A DNA stretch of 6,095 nt from Candidatus Poseidoniaceae archaeon (GCA_022425585.1 JAKMFF010000127.1:1-6095); one strand, 5' to 3'. Positions 1 to 6,095 are shown, numbered from the stretch's first letter. Numbers and translations: made by a program. Notes: generated from the sequence alone by a model not told the origin.

Positions 1-1482
1 GCATTATCTGTAATGGATGGATGTTCAGAATTAGAACAAGACCTAATCAAAGCACTATCAACTCGTCACTCAGCTGAAGCTCGAGATGCTGCAGACCCTA
101 CAGTACTCAATATGGGCAACAGCCCAGAATTGAACGTAGCATTTGCTGAAGCAATGGCACCATTGTATGAAAAGTACAGCGGCGATTTAGATGTAACTGC
201 GATCTATGTAGAGGGTTTGATGAATCTAAAAGCTTGGCAACTATGGGATAAAAACACTACCACCGGAGAAATAACTCCTGCAGATGATAATACTCTACTA
301 TTGGTCAAAATCATGGAAGATGCGTTCGAAAGTAGCGAAGATGCCAAACAACATATTGCTCTTTGCCACCTTTATTGCCACGCACTTGAATTGTCTCCTT
401 TCCCTGAAAAGGCACTTCCTGCTGCCGACGTATTGCGTACTGCAATGCCAGGATTGGGCCACTTAGTCCACATGCCTTCACACATTGATGCGTGGGTTGG
501 ACAATGGAAAGAGGCTGTAGAATGTAATATAGCAGCAGTTGAAGCCGATGACAGATATGTCGAACTTACTGGAAATGAATCCCAATTTTACAAATTTTAT
601 CGAATGCACAACCACCATTTTATTGTCTGGTGCGCTATGTTTGAAGGTCAGTATGAGACTGCTTTGAAATATGCTCGAAAAGCCGCAGCAACCTTGCCTG
701 CTGGAGATGAAAATCATGGAGTTAATTTCATGCTTGCTGGAATAATCCCTATGGGTGCAATCTTCCTAGAATCATACGTCACTATGCCTTGGCACGTTAT
801 GATTAGATTCGGTAAGTGGGATGAGATTCTTGTTGAGCCAATGCATTCTGACAAAGATGCATTCCCAGCAACTATCGCCACTCAACACTATGCTCGTGGT
901 GTAGCATATGCTTCCAAAGGAATGGTTCCAGAAGCAGAAGCCGAACAAGTGTTATTCAATCAAGCACTGGAAAATCCAGCACTTGCTGGCAGAGTTATGC
1001 ATAATAATTTGATGTACCAAGATCCTGCTGAAGGACCTTCAATTCTAAATGTTAATTCGGCAATCTTAGAAGCTGAAATTGAATACAGAAGGCAATTCTT
1101 AGCAAAAGCAAACGGTCATTCTGCTGATTTCACAGCTGCATTTGACGAACTACGCAGAGGTGTAGATCTGTCACTAAACCTTGCTTACAATGAGCCATGG
1201 GGACAAATGCAGCCAGTCAGACACATCCTTGGTGCACTACTATTCGAACAAGGTCACATTGAGGAAGCAGAGGAAGTTTACCGAGCTGACATTAAGTTGT
1301 GGAAAGATAACATGTGGGGATTATTGGGCCTAAAACTCTGTTTAGAAGCCCGTGGAGATGCTTCAGAAGAACTTGCGAAAGTTACCGCTCTGTTTAATGA
1401 GAGAAGTTCCCGTGCAGATATAATCCCAGCAAAGACTTGCTTCTGCGCCCAAGATGCCTTAGAGAAGTCCTGCTGTGACTGA
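1..1482 (+). CDS. TPR-family protein with conserved histidine clusters (5' partial)
   Basis: The frame is open to the window's left edge; the ATG at 13 is probably internal, because family members begin further upstream with additional helical repeat. The visible 489 residues (numbered from that ATG) are almost entirely alpha-helical and TPR-like: paired helices such as GQWKEAVECNIAAVEAD, GQYETALKYARKAA and GHIEEAEEVYRADI. Between the repeats are histidine blocks that I recognise from a widespread uncharacterised TPR-domain family: HLYCHALE (119-126), GHLVHMPSH (149-157) and RMHNHHF (197-203). The tail is cysteine-rich (CFC, then CCD at the end). No signal peptide or membrane segment is visible in the part present. 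The molecular function is unknown; TPR folds usually bind peptides, but the spaced His/Glu residues would also suit a metal site. It ends 18 bp before the convergent tpiA stop. Family recognition is fairly sure, function is not. Confidence 0.85.
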   Translation, partial: ALSVMDGCSELEQDLIKALSTRHSAEARDAADPTVLNMGNSPELNVAFAEAMAPLYEKYSGDLDVTAIYVEGLMNLKAWQLWDKNTTTGEITPADDNTLLLVKIMEDAFESSEDAKQHIALCHLYCHALELSPFPEKALPAADVLRTAMPGLGHLVHMPSHIDAWVGQWKEAVECNIAAVEADDRYVELTGNESQFYKFYRMHNHHFIVWCAMFEGQYETALKYARKAAATLPAGDENHGVNFMLAGIIPMGAIFLESYVTMPWHVMIRFGKWDEILVEPMHSDKDAFPATIATQHYARGVAYASKGMVPEAEAEQVLFNQALENPALAGRVMHNNLMYQDPAEGPSILNVNSAILEAEIEYRRQFLAKANGHSADFTAAFDELRRGVDLSLNLAYNEPWGQMQPVRHILGALLFEQGHIEEAEEVYRADIKLWKDNMWGLLGLKLCLEARGDASEELAKVTALFNERSSRADIIPAKTCFCAQDALEKSCCD

Positions 1483-1500
1483 TTACTAAGATACCATCAA

Positions 1501-2160
1501 TCAAGATGTCAAATCATCCAACACGGAACTGATATCAGAAGCCTTGGTAACTCCGCTTGCCAGTAAGACTCCTTCTGCGCCTAGTTCAATTGCCTTCTTG
1601 ACATCTGCGCCGTTTTTTACACCTGCACCGCAAAGTACTCTGACATTAGGATTGGTCGATTTAACTGCTGCAACGGTGTCTGACACAATGGATGGGTCTG
1701 CTGATGTGACTGAAATATCTCCACCAATTAGTTCAGGAGGCTCCACGGCAATGAAAGTTGGACTTAGTTTAGCCAAAGCAATCGCTTCATCAACATCTGC
1801 AGCACACGCACAAATAGGAAAATTTTCCGGTAACATAGCCATCAATTCCTTGACATGTTCCAGTGAAACTTTGTGCTCAGCATGATTGATTATTGTTCCA
1901 ACTGCTCCACGATGAATAGCCAAATCAGGCTCTAGCCAACCGGTGTGACTACCTTTTCCAACTGGGTCAAGATGTTGTGACCAAACCTCAAGTTTATCAG
2001 AATTAGTAGAAATTGAAGACAAGTCAAATGCAGATACTACTGCTATCATGCGGTAATTTCGGTTAACAAACTGTTCCATTACTGTAGCAAGTTGCTCTGC
2101 AGATTCGCCGCATGCTGTTTGATACGTTTTGAAATTAACAACTATCAAGGGTTTGTCCAT
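1501..2160 (-). CDS. tpiA: Triosephosphate isomerase, archaeal type
   Basis: Interconverts dihydroxyacetone phosphate and D-glyceraldehyde-3-phosphate in glycolysis/gluconeogenesis; cytoplasmic. The 219 residues match the compact archaeal form (about 220-230) rather than the roughly 250 of bacteria and eukaryotes. Visible landmarks: N9 and K11 in VVNFKTY (substrate-binding Asn/Lys), SQHLDPVGKGSHTG (61-74), catalytic His93 in INHAEH, catalytic Glu140 in AVEPPELIGG followed by the flexible loop 6, and the phosphate-binding glycines in CGAGVKNG (177-184) and GAEGVLLASG (194-203). All key residues are present, so it should be active. The ATG at 2160 is the start: an in-frame TAG lies shortly upstream and VVNFK is the normal N-terminal strand. 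No clear Shine-Dalgarno is visible. It is the last gene of the leftward cluster, 52 bp after the pyrophosphorylase. In archaea its DHAP also feeds glycerol-1-phosphate for lipids, which may explain the lipid/sugar neighbours. Confidence 0.97.
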   Translation of the reverse strand: MDKPLIVVNFKTYQTACGESAEQLATVMEQFVNRNYRMIAVVSAFDLSSISTNSDKLEVWSQHLDPVGKGSHTGWLEPDLAIHRGAVGTIINHAEHKVSLEHVKELMAMLPENFPICACAADVDEAIALAKLSPTFIAVEPPELIGGDISVTSADPSIVSDTVAAVKSTNPNVRVLCGAGVKNGADVKKAIELGAEGVLLASGVTKASDISSVLDDLTS

Positions 2161-2178
2161 GAGTTTGGCAGGCTAACA

Positions 2179-2211
2179 TTGCATTTGAGTTCTTCCACTC
2201 ATAATGTGCAA
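2179..2211 (-). repeat. Imperfect inverted repeat between the pyrophosphorylase gene and tpiA
   Basis: Directly after the TGA of the pyrophosphorylase, the minus strand can fold as TTG-(CA)-CATT-(A)-TGAGT, a GGAAGA loop, then ACTCA-AATG-CAA: 12 pairs with two small bulges. There is no U-tract after it, so it is not a classic terminator. It may be an mRNA stem that protects or partly uncouples the tpiA part of the transcript, or chance in an AT-rich spacer. Confidence 0.35.
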
Positions 2212-2212
2212 T

Positions 2213-3211
2213 TCACTGGTTTTCCCAAGTAGTATCAGTAATCGTAGTACCTGGTGGGATTACCGAATCATGACCAACAATAACATTTGTCAATCGACTA
2301 TTTTCCCCAATGATACTATTGCGACCGATTAAGCTTCCAGATATTTGACTCAATCTACCAATTTTGCTATTTTCTAAGATAGTCGAGTGTTTTATTGAAG
2401 ACTGTGCGATTTCTACACCTGATGCAATCATTGAAGACATAATACTACTGTCAAGTACTGGGTTTTTGGTGGAGTAACACCATGAATTTTCAACTCTAGT
2501 ACCAGAACTAAATCGTGATTCTTCCACACATTTTGATACCGCATCACACCAAGACTCCCTTGTCCCTGCATCGATAAAATAACCCCCAAATTTCATGCCA
2601 TTTAGCATTCTTGTATCGGTTAATTGTGGAAATACATCTCTTTCAAGCGAATGACGACCTTGCGGCATAAAGTCAAAGATATCCTCCTCAAAAATATATG
2701 AGCCTGCGTTTATCAGACTAGAAAATACTTCATCCGGTTTGGGTTTTTCCTTAAATTTGGTGATTTTTTCAGAATCGTCTAGTCCAACAATACCGAACCT
2801 AGTTGGATCTTCAACTTCCCAAAGACCTAGAGAGCCAATGCCACCGTTTTTATTGTGCAATTTTAGAAGTTCTCCCACATCAAGTGATGAAATTATATCT
2901 CCGTTAAAACAAGCAAAGGTACCACTCACACTATCCTTACAGTTACCAAGTGCTCCACCAGTACCAAGTGGCTCTTTTTCATTAACAATATTGACGTCAA
3001 AGTCACATTCTATAGAATCAAAATATGATTTAATCATGTCTACTTTATACCCTCCTGCAACAATAACTTCATCGATTAAATTATTTGGAATTGTATAGAT
3101 TACTTGTTCAAGTAAAGTTCTGTCCAACATCGGTAATAGTGGTTTAGGCACGGATTTCGTCCATGGGCTTAACCTTGTGCCAATACCACCGGCTAAGATG
3201 ACCACTTGCAT
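2213..3211 (-). CDS. NDP-sugar pyrophosphorylase (mannose-1-phosphate guanylyltransferase-like) with beta-helix C-terminus
   Basis: Predicted to join a sugar-1-phosphate and an NTP into an NDP-sugar plus pyrophosphate in the cytoplasm. The 332-residue protein has an N-terminal GT-A-like nucleotidyltransferase domain (about 1-235): signature LAGGIGTRLSPWT (6-18), PKPLLP (22-27), EKEPLGTGGAL (78-88), metal-binding NGD (103-105), FKEKP (153-157), NAGSYIFE (168-175), SLERDVFP (188-195) and YFIDAGT (211-217). The rest (about 250-323) shows hexapeptide-like repeats typical of a left-handed beta-helix, such as IMSSMIASGVEI, ILENSKIG and LIGRNSIIG. The SLERDVFP...FIDAGT stretch resembles mannose/heptose-1-phosphate guanylyltransferases, but sugar and base cannot be fixed from sequence alone. 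The frame extends to a TTG at 3244; the ATG at 3211 is preferred because MQVVILAGG is the family N-terminus, although no Shine-Dalgarno is evident. Likely feeds glycosylation or cell-surface glycan synthesis. Confidence 0.9.
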   Translation of the reverse strand: MQVVILAGGIGTRLSPWTKSVPKPLLPMLDRTLLEQVIYTIPNNLIDEVIVAGGYKVDMIKSYFDSIECDFDVNIVNEKEPLGTGGALGNCKDSVSGTFACFNGDIISSLDVGELLKLHNKNGGIGSLGLWEVEDPTRFGIVGLDDSEKITKFKEKPKPDEVFSSLINAGSYIFEEDIFDFMPQGRHSLERDVFPQLTDTRMLNGMKFGGYFIDAGTRESWCDAVSKCVEESRFSSGTRVENSWCYSTKNPVLDSSIMSSMIASGVEIAQSSIKHSTILENSKIGRLSQISGSLIGRNSIIGENSRLTNVIVGHDSVIPPGTTITDTTWENQ

Positions 3212-3252
3212 GTTGACCGGTTTGTGGTTAAGTCTTTGAATCAATCCGTTAG

Positions 3253-3366
3253 TTATTCATCTTTTGATTCATTATTTGACTCATTATCATCTGGGGTTGA
3301 ATAATCAATGCCACAACTGCGACAAACTTGATTGTCATCCCAGTCACACTGTCTACGGCAACTCAT
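3253..3366 (-). CDS. Four-cysteine zinc-ribbon-like microprotein (37 aa)
   Basis: A short frame running ATG (3366) to TAA (3253). The N-terminal half carries C3, C7, C15 and C18 (CxxxC-x7-CxxC; MSCRRQCDW then VCRSCGIDY), a spacing that could bind one zinc ion. The second half is a disordered acidic tail with a DNES/NNES duplication, encoded by a 12-bp imperfect tandem repeat at 3265-3288, and ends SKDE. Three things argue that it is real: a GGAAGG Shine-Dalgarno nine bases before the ATG, a start only 4 bp after the stop of the preceding gene, and a fit inside the spacer before the pyrophosphorylase. Function is unknown. It could be a small nucleic-acid- or protein-binding adaptor, or a metal-dependent regulator of its neighbours. 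I do not recognise a named family. Confidence 0.65.
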   Translation of the reverse strand: MSCRRQCDWDDNQVCRSCGIDYSTPDDNESNNESKDE

Positions 3367-3370
3367 GAGA

Positions 3371-3913
3371 TCATGCCTTCCATTTTACCGAGCAGCCAAT
3401 TGACTCTGTTGCATTTATTTCAGGCTCATTACCTGCTAATACTGCATTAATGGCATCTAGTAAATCAGTTGATGTAACCTCAGTCGGATTCTTTGGGGAA
3501 TCATCCATTCGACCTTTGTAAGTCAGTGATTTGTCTTTGTTGAAGAAGAAAAATTCGGGGGTTCTTTTTGCGCCATATTCTGTAGCAACTGATTGATCTT
3601 CATCATGCAAGTAAGGATATGGCATACCCTTTTCAGCTCTCTTTACCATGTGTTCAAACGAGTCTGTTTCGTATACTGAAGAATCATTAGAGTTGATTCC
3701 AACAAATCCGATACCATTGTCAAAGCAGTATTTGGCTAATGAATTCATTCGCAAAACACTGGCTACCACATAGGGGCAATGATTACACTCAAACGCTACT
3801 ACTAGGCCATTTTCTTGGGCATATTTTACTGCGTTGACTTCATCTCCACCGATACTGTTGTTAGCATTTTTTAAAGTAAAGTCGACCAAATTATCTCCAA
3901 CGCTTAGTGTCAT
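3371..3913 (-). CDS. Thioredoxin-fold, peroxiredoxin-like protein with CNHC motif
   Basis: A cytosolic thiol-redox protein of the group often annotated as 'thioredoxin family protein' (the PRX-like group that carries CxxC). From the ATG at 3913 it is 180 residues. VGDNLVDFTLKN (5-16) is the AhpC/TSA-type opening strand; C43 and C46 in FECNHCPYV form the CxxC active site at the start of helix 1; GINSND (72-77), PYPYLHDEDQSVATEYGAKRTPEFFFF (98-124, with T118-P119 as the cis-proline loop) and YKGRMDDSP (132-140) are family landmarks; the end SIGCSVKWK (171-179) holds the conserved third cysteine C174. The open frame extends 18 codons to a TTG at 3967 that would overlap the upstream gene by 14 bp. 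The ATG is preferred because the added residues lack family character, though the Shine-Dalgarno is weak. The substrate is unknown: disulfide reductase or peroxide detoxification are both possible. Confidence 0.88.
   Translation of the reverse strand: MTLSVGDNLVDFTLKNANNSIGGDEVNAVKYAQENGLVVAFECNHCPYVVASVLRMNSLAKYCFDNGIGFVGINSNDSSVYETDSFEHMVKRAEKGMPYPYLHDEDQSVATEYGAKRTPEFFFFNKDKSLTYKGRMDDSPKNPTEVTSTDLLDAINAVLAGNEPEINATESIGCSVKWKA
3376..3381 (-). promoter_or_regulatory. Ribosome binding site for the 37-aa microprotein
   Basis: The minus strand reads GGAAGG, nine bases before the ATG at 3366, inside the last codons of the thioredoxin-like gene. It is among the best Shine-Dalgarno matches in the leftward cluster, which supports translation of the short frame. 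Confidence 0.5.
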
Positions 3914-3953
3914 ATTACCAAACCAAGAGTCATTCAATAAAGTACCTTGTATT

Positions 3954-4628
3954 CTATATCGGTCCAATATTTAGGCCAATTACTAAAACTAAACTAGAAA
4001 ATAACACAATGAGAATATTATCATCGATAACGCCAAATTCATATCTCTCTACATAGGATGCTACCATCCCAGAAATTAGCCCCCACAACGGAATTTCTGG
4101 TTCTGCCAATTGTCCAAAGAAATACCCCAACGGTAAACACAATATTGCCATTCCAACATTTCCCCAGGCACTTTTTGTTCTTTTTTGAAACATTTTATTC
4201 CTTATAATTCCGGTGACTCCATCTCCAAAGGCCATGTAGAGTGCTGGTAATATTGCTAACCAAGGCTCGTTACTATACTCCCAAATAGCATAAACTGAAA
4301 TTCCCAACATCAAGGCGAAAGATGCATCATTCATATTTTGGTCTGTTTGCATCCACCATAATCGTCGGTCAATAAGATGGGTTAAAGCTAAGCCTAAACA
4401 TCCCAATATCCCTCCAATCAAAACCCAAAATGGGTTTTCAAAGACCATTGGAGCGGCTATTATTGGCACACCGCCAGCCAGCATATGAGCAACTTTTCGA
4501 TTGTAATATACCGCAACCATGTGTTCTGAACCCTGCTTTCTAAGGTAGTGATAAAATGGTTTTATGCCAAATACAACTATGATCGACCACAATCCTAAAA
4601 TGACAAACCAATAGAAGTCGTTGGACAT
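3954..4628 (-). CDS. Polytopic membrane protein, dolichol/phytol kinase - phosphatidate cytidylyltransferase superfamily
   Basis: Likely an integral membrane enzyme using CTP on a lipid, either phosphorylating an isoprenoid alcohol (dolichol, phytol or geranylgeraniol kinase activity) or acting on a related lipid. The 224 residues contain about six or seven hydrophobic segments (roughly 6-22, 48-62, 66-84, 103-118, 122-140, 158-172, 203-222). Polar residues between them match this superfamily: R44-K45 with H48 in YYNRKVAHMLAGG, D87-R88, the FGDGVTGIIRNK block (134-145) with its GDG nucleotide-binding motif, K152-S153 with G156, and E194 followed by DDN (202-204) near the last helix. The ATG at 4628 begins a normal short N-terminus before helix 1. 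As first gene of the leftward cluster it lies opposite sucC. The neighbouring sugar-nucleotide synthase favours a role in polyprenol-phosphate supply for glycosylation; isoprenoid salvage for archaeal lipids is the alternative. The superfamily is fairly sure, the substrate is not. Confidence 0.8.
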   Translation of the reverse strand: MSNDFYWFVILGLWSIIVVFGIKPFYHYLRKQGSEHMVAVYYNRKVAHMLAGGVPIIAAPMVFENPFWVLIGGILGCLGLALTHLIDRRLWWMQTDQNMNDASFALMLGISVYAIWEYSNEPWLAILPALYMAFGDGVTGIIRNKMFQKRTKSAWGNVGMAILCLPLGYFFGQLAEPEIPLWGLISGMVASYVERYEFGVIDDNILIVLFSSLVLVIGLNIGPI

Positions 4629-4717
4629 AATTTAGCCTAACTGCCACAGTGTTTAGACATTCAGTTCAAGCAAAGTATTCAAAGACGGTCTTCGATTGGA
4701 CAGATTTGGAGAGAGTC
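4629..4717. promoter_or_regulatory. Divergent promoter region between the membrane kinase-like gene and sucC
   Basis: These 89 bp must hold both start signals. For sucC, GCAAAG followed by TATTCAAA (4670-4683) could be a weak BRE/TATA pair about 25 bases before the Shine-Dalgarno. For the leftward gene, TCTAAA on the minus strand (4652-4657) sits about 26 bases before the ATG, the spacing expected of a leaderless archaeal transcript. An inverted repeat AAGAC-G-GTCTT (4682-4692) lies just downstream of the sucC candidate box. The existence of promoters here follows from the divergent layout; the individual boxes are weak matches. Confidence 0.4.
4708..4715 (+). promoter_or_regulatory. Ribosome binding site deciding the sucC start
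   Basis: GGAGAGAG precedes the ATG at 4718, with the GGAG core six bases from it. This favours 4718 over the longer GTG-initiated frame from 4649, whose extra 23 residues do not resemble SucC. Confidence 0.7.
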
Positions 4718-5929
4718 ATGAATATCCATGAATATCAAGGAAAAGAATTGCTTAGGGCAAATGGTGTCCCTGTTCTAGATGGTGTACACTGCAAAACTGT
4801 TGAAGAAGCGTTAGATGCGTATGACTTACTAAATTCAAAAGTGGTTGCAGTTAAGTCACAAATTCATGCAGGAGGCAGAGGAAAAGGAACTCTTTACAAT
4901 CCCAAAACAAGAGACCATGTGATGGACGGCGGTGTGAAAATTGCCTTCTCTAGAGATGAAGTGAAATCATATTCCGAAAATATTCTTGGTAATATATTAG
5001 TTACAATTCAAACTGGAGATGAAGGTAAACTAGTCAGTAATTTGTACATCGAATCTGGGTGTGACATCGAACACGAATTCTATCTTGCCCTACTGGTTGA
5101 CAGAGAAAACAAAGCTGTCATGATAATGGCATCAACTGAAGGTGGTATGAACATTGAAGATGTTGCACATGAAACGCCAGAATTGATTCATAAAATAACT
5201 ATTGACCCCAATTCGGGATTAATGGGTTTTCAAAATAGAGATTTGGGGATTGCTCTTGGACTAAGCGGTAAAGCCTTGAAATCATTCATGAAAATGTTGT
5301 CAAGCATGTACCAAATGTTTGTATCAAATGATTGTACTATGGTGGAGATTAATCCATTGGTCAAGACCAAGAACGATGACATTGTCGCTCTTGATTCAAA
5401 AGTTTCCTTTGATGAAAATGCTGAATTCAGACATAAGAATTGGGACTCATTACGTGATTTAAGCGAAGAGGAAGACGTTGAAGTTCGTGCTAAAGAATCT
5501 GGTCTGTCGTACGTGAAACTTGATGGAAATATCGGATGTTTGGTGAACGGTGCAGGATTAGCTATGGCCACAATGGACGTTATCAAATTGTATGGTGGTG
5601 AACCAGCAAACTTCCTTGACGTCGGCGGTGGTGCAAATGAAGAGCAAGTGAAAACTGCTTTCTCTATTATTCTTGAGGACCCAAATGTCAAAGGAATTCT
5701 CGTTAACATATTTGGTGGTATCATGCGTTGTGACATTATTGCCCGTGGTGTTATTGCAGCAACTGAGGCTCTTTCGCTTGAAGTACCATTGGTAGTTCGA
5801 CTCGCTGGAACAAATGTTGATGAAGGCAAGGCAATCTTGTCTAAGTCTACTTTGAATATTCATCCGGCAGATGATTTAGCAGAAGGTGCACAAAAAATCG
5901 TCGCTCTTATCGGTGGAGGTGGTCAGTAA
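4718..5929 (+). CDS. sucC: Succinyl-CoA ligase (ADP-forming type) subunit beta
   Basis: With SucD it converts succinyl-CoA, ADP (or GDP) and phosphate to succinate, CoA and ATP (or GTP) in the TCA cycle; cytoplasmic. The 403 residues start [12 protein letters not shown], the standard N-terminus. An ATP-grasp domain follows: K46, HAGGRGKG (50-57), [18 protein letters not shown] (138-155), and metal ligands N212 in MVEINPLV and D226 in LDSK. The C-terminal CoA-ligase domain has [20 protein letters not shown] (268-287), [14 protein letters not shown] (293-306) and [11 protein letters not shown] (329-339), the phosphate loop that meets the SucD active-site histidine. Relative to E. coli SucC it carries an extra stretch of about 12 residues after GRGKG ([13 protein letters not shown], 58-70), where mitochondrial and some bacterial homologues also have a longer loop. 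The gene ends in a short glycine tail and overlaps sucD by one base. Identity is secure; nucleotide preference is not determined. Confidence 0.98.
   Translation: MNIHEYQGKELLRANGVPVLDGVHCKTVEEALDAYDLLNSKVVAVKSQIHAGGRGKGTLYNPKTRDHVMDGGVKIAFSRDEVKSYSENILGNILVTIQTGDEGKLVSNLYIESGCDIEHEFYLALLVDRENKAVMIMASTEGGMNIEDVAHETPELIHKITIDPNSGLMGFQNRDLGIALGLSGKALKSFMKMLSSMYQMFVSNDCTMVEINPLVKTKNDDIVALDSKVSFDENAEFRHKNWDSLRDLSEEEDVEVRAKESGLSYVKLDGNIGCLVNGAGLAMATMDVIKLYGGEPANFLDVGGGANEEQVKTAFSIILEDPNVKGILVNIFGGIMRCDIIARGVIAATEALSLEVPLVVRLAGTNVDEGKAILSKSTLNIHPADDLAEGAQKIVALIGGGGQ
5915..5920 (+). promoter_or_regulatory. Ribosome binding site for sucD inside the sucC glycine tail
   Basis: GGAGGT, a near-perfect Shine-Dalgarno, lies eight bases before the sucD ATG at 5929 and falls within the run of glycine codons (residues 399-402) closing SucC. 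Confidence 0.75.
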
Positions 5930-6095
5930 TGCCAATATGGATAGAAGAAGATGCCAAAGTTTTGGTTCAAGGTATAACTGGTAAGCAAGGAATGTTCCAT
6001 GCGGATAAAATGGTTGAATATGGTACTAATATTGTCGGCGGATGTACGCCTGGAAAAGGCGGACAAACTGTCGAGTTACAGGGAAGCAATTATCC
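5929..6095 (+). CDS. sucD: Succinyl-CoA ligase subunit alpha (3' partial)
   Basis: The ATG shares its A with the sucC TAA (TAATG), indicating translational coupling and balanced subunit production. The 55 complete codons read [20 protein letters not shown], then [18 protein letters not shown] and [14 protein letters not shown]. This is the SucD Rossmann CoA-binding domain: QGITGKQG is the CoA-binding glycine loop (V-QGxTGxQGxFH in homologues) and GG-TPGKGG the next conserved segment. The phosphohistidine and the interface with SucC lie beyond the right edge, so activity cannot be judged here, but nothing in the visible part is unusual. Confidence 0.96.
   Translation, partial: MPIWIEEDAKVLVQGITGKQGMFHADKMVEYGTNIVGGCTPGKGGQTVELQGSNY

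Noticed and set aside
1483..1500. Possible bidirectional terminator between the convergent TPR gene and tpiA
   Set aside because: The 18-bp spacer has neither a stem nor a T-run on either strand, so no terminator can be supported.
2739..3098. Plus-strand open frame opposite the pyrophosphorylase gene (a similar one lies at 1544-1885 opposite tpiA)
   Set aside because: Low-complexity Ser/Pro/Thr-rich translation, no ribosome site, fully covered by a confident gene on the other strand.
3212..3244. TTG-initiated extension of the NDP-sugar pyrophosphorylase
   Set aside because: The ATG at 3211 gives the usual MQVVILAGG start. Absence of a clear Shine-Dalgarno for either start leaves some doubt.
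3914..3967. TTG-initiated 18-residue extension of the thioredoxin-like protein, overlapping the upstream gene
   Set aside because: The added residues do not resemble the family and the ATG at 3913 opens with the expected VGDNLVDF strand; not excluded, as overlapping genes are common.
4649..4717. GTG-initiated 23-residue N-terminal extension of sucC
   Set aside because: [12 protein letters not shown] at 4718 is the standard SucC N-terminus, with a GGAG site six bases upstream; the extension has no family similarity and would cover the promoter region.
5230..5829. Long minus-strand open frame of 199 codons opposite sucC
   Set aside because: It lies wholly inside the well-supported sucC gene, is serine/proline-rich as expected for an antisense shadow, and shows no motif.

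Overview
The window looks like a piece of an AT-rich (roughly 40% G+C, by eye) archaeal chromosome. The best phylogenetic pointer is the triosephosphate isomerase: it has the short archaeal form (219 residues, with AVEPPELIG, an INHAEH-type catalytic histidine block and the QHLDPVGKGSHTG segment). Combined with a bacterial/mitochondrial-style succinyl-CoA ligase, a peroxiredoxin-like thioredoxin-fold protein and a histidine-rich TPR-family protein, this suggests an aerobic heterotrophic euryarchaeon. Marine Group II/III (Poseidoniia and relatives) is my guess, from gene content and not from a search. There are no RNA genes, mobile elements, CRISPR arrays or phage genes.

Layout. From the left edge to 1482, plus strand, runs a TPR-family protein cut off at its 5' end by the window. 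It converges on a leftward cluster with only 18 bp between the stop codons. That cluster (minus strand, 4628 down to 1501) reads in transcription order: a polytopic membrane protein of the dolichol/phytol kinase - phosphatidate cytidylyltransferase superfamily; a thioredoxin-fold PRX-like protein with CNHC; a 37-residue four-cysteine microprotein; an NDP-sugar pyrophosphorylase with a C-terminal left-handed beta-helix; and triosephosphate isomerase (tpiA). The gaps are 40, 4, 41 and 52 bp, so one transcription unit is likely. From 4718 rightward, and divergent from the cluster, lie sucC and the start of sucD, overlapping as TAATG; sucD runs off the right edge.

How the genes may work together. 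SucCD is the substrate-level phosphorylation step of the TCA cycle. TpiA interconverts DHAP and glyceraldehyde-3-phosphate; in archaea DHAP is also the precursor of glycerol-1-phosphate for membrane lipids. An isoprenol/lipid kinase-like protein next to a sugar-nucleotide synthase points to polyprenol-phosphate or surface-glycan metabolism, though this is inference from neighbourhood.

The start of the pyrophosphorylase, the thioredoxin-like protein and sucC was moved inward from the longest open frame (TTG, TTG and GTG) to an ATG that fits family N-termini and, for sucC, a clear Shine-Dalgarno. The least expected item is the microprotein gene at 3253-3366, which is short enough for routine gene calling to miss but has a good ribosome binding site and fits exactly between its neighbours.
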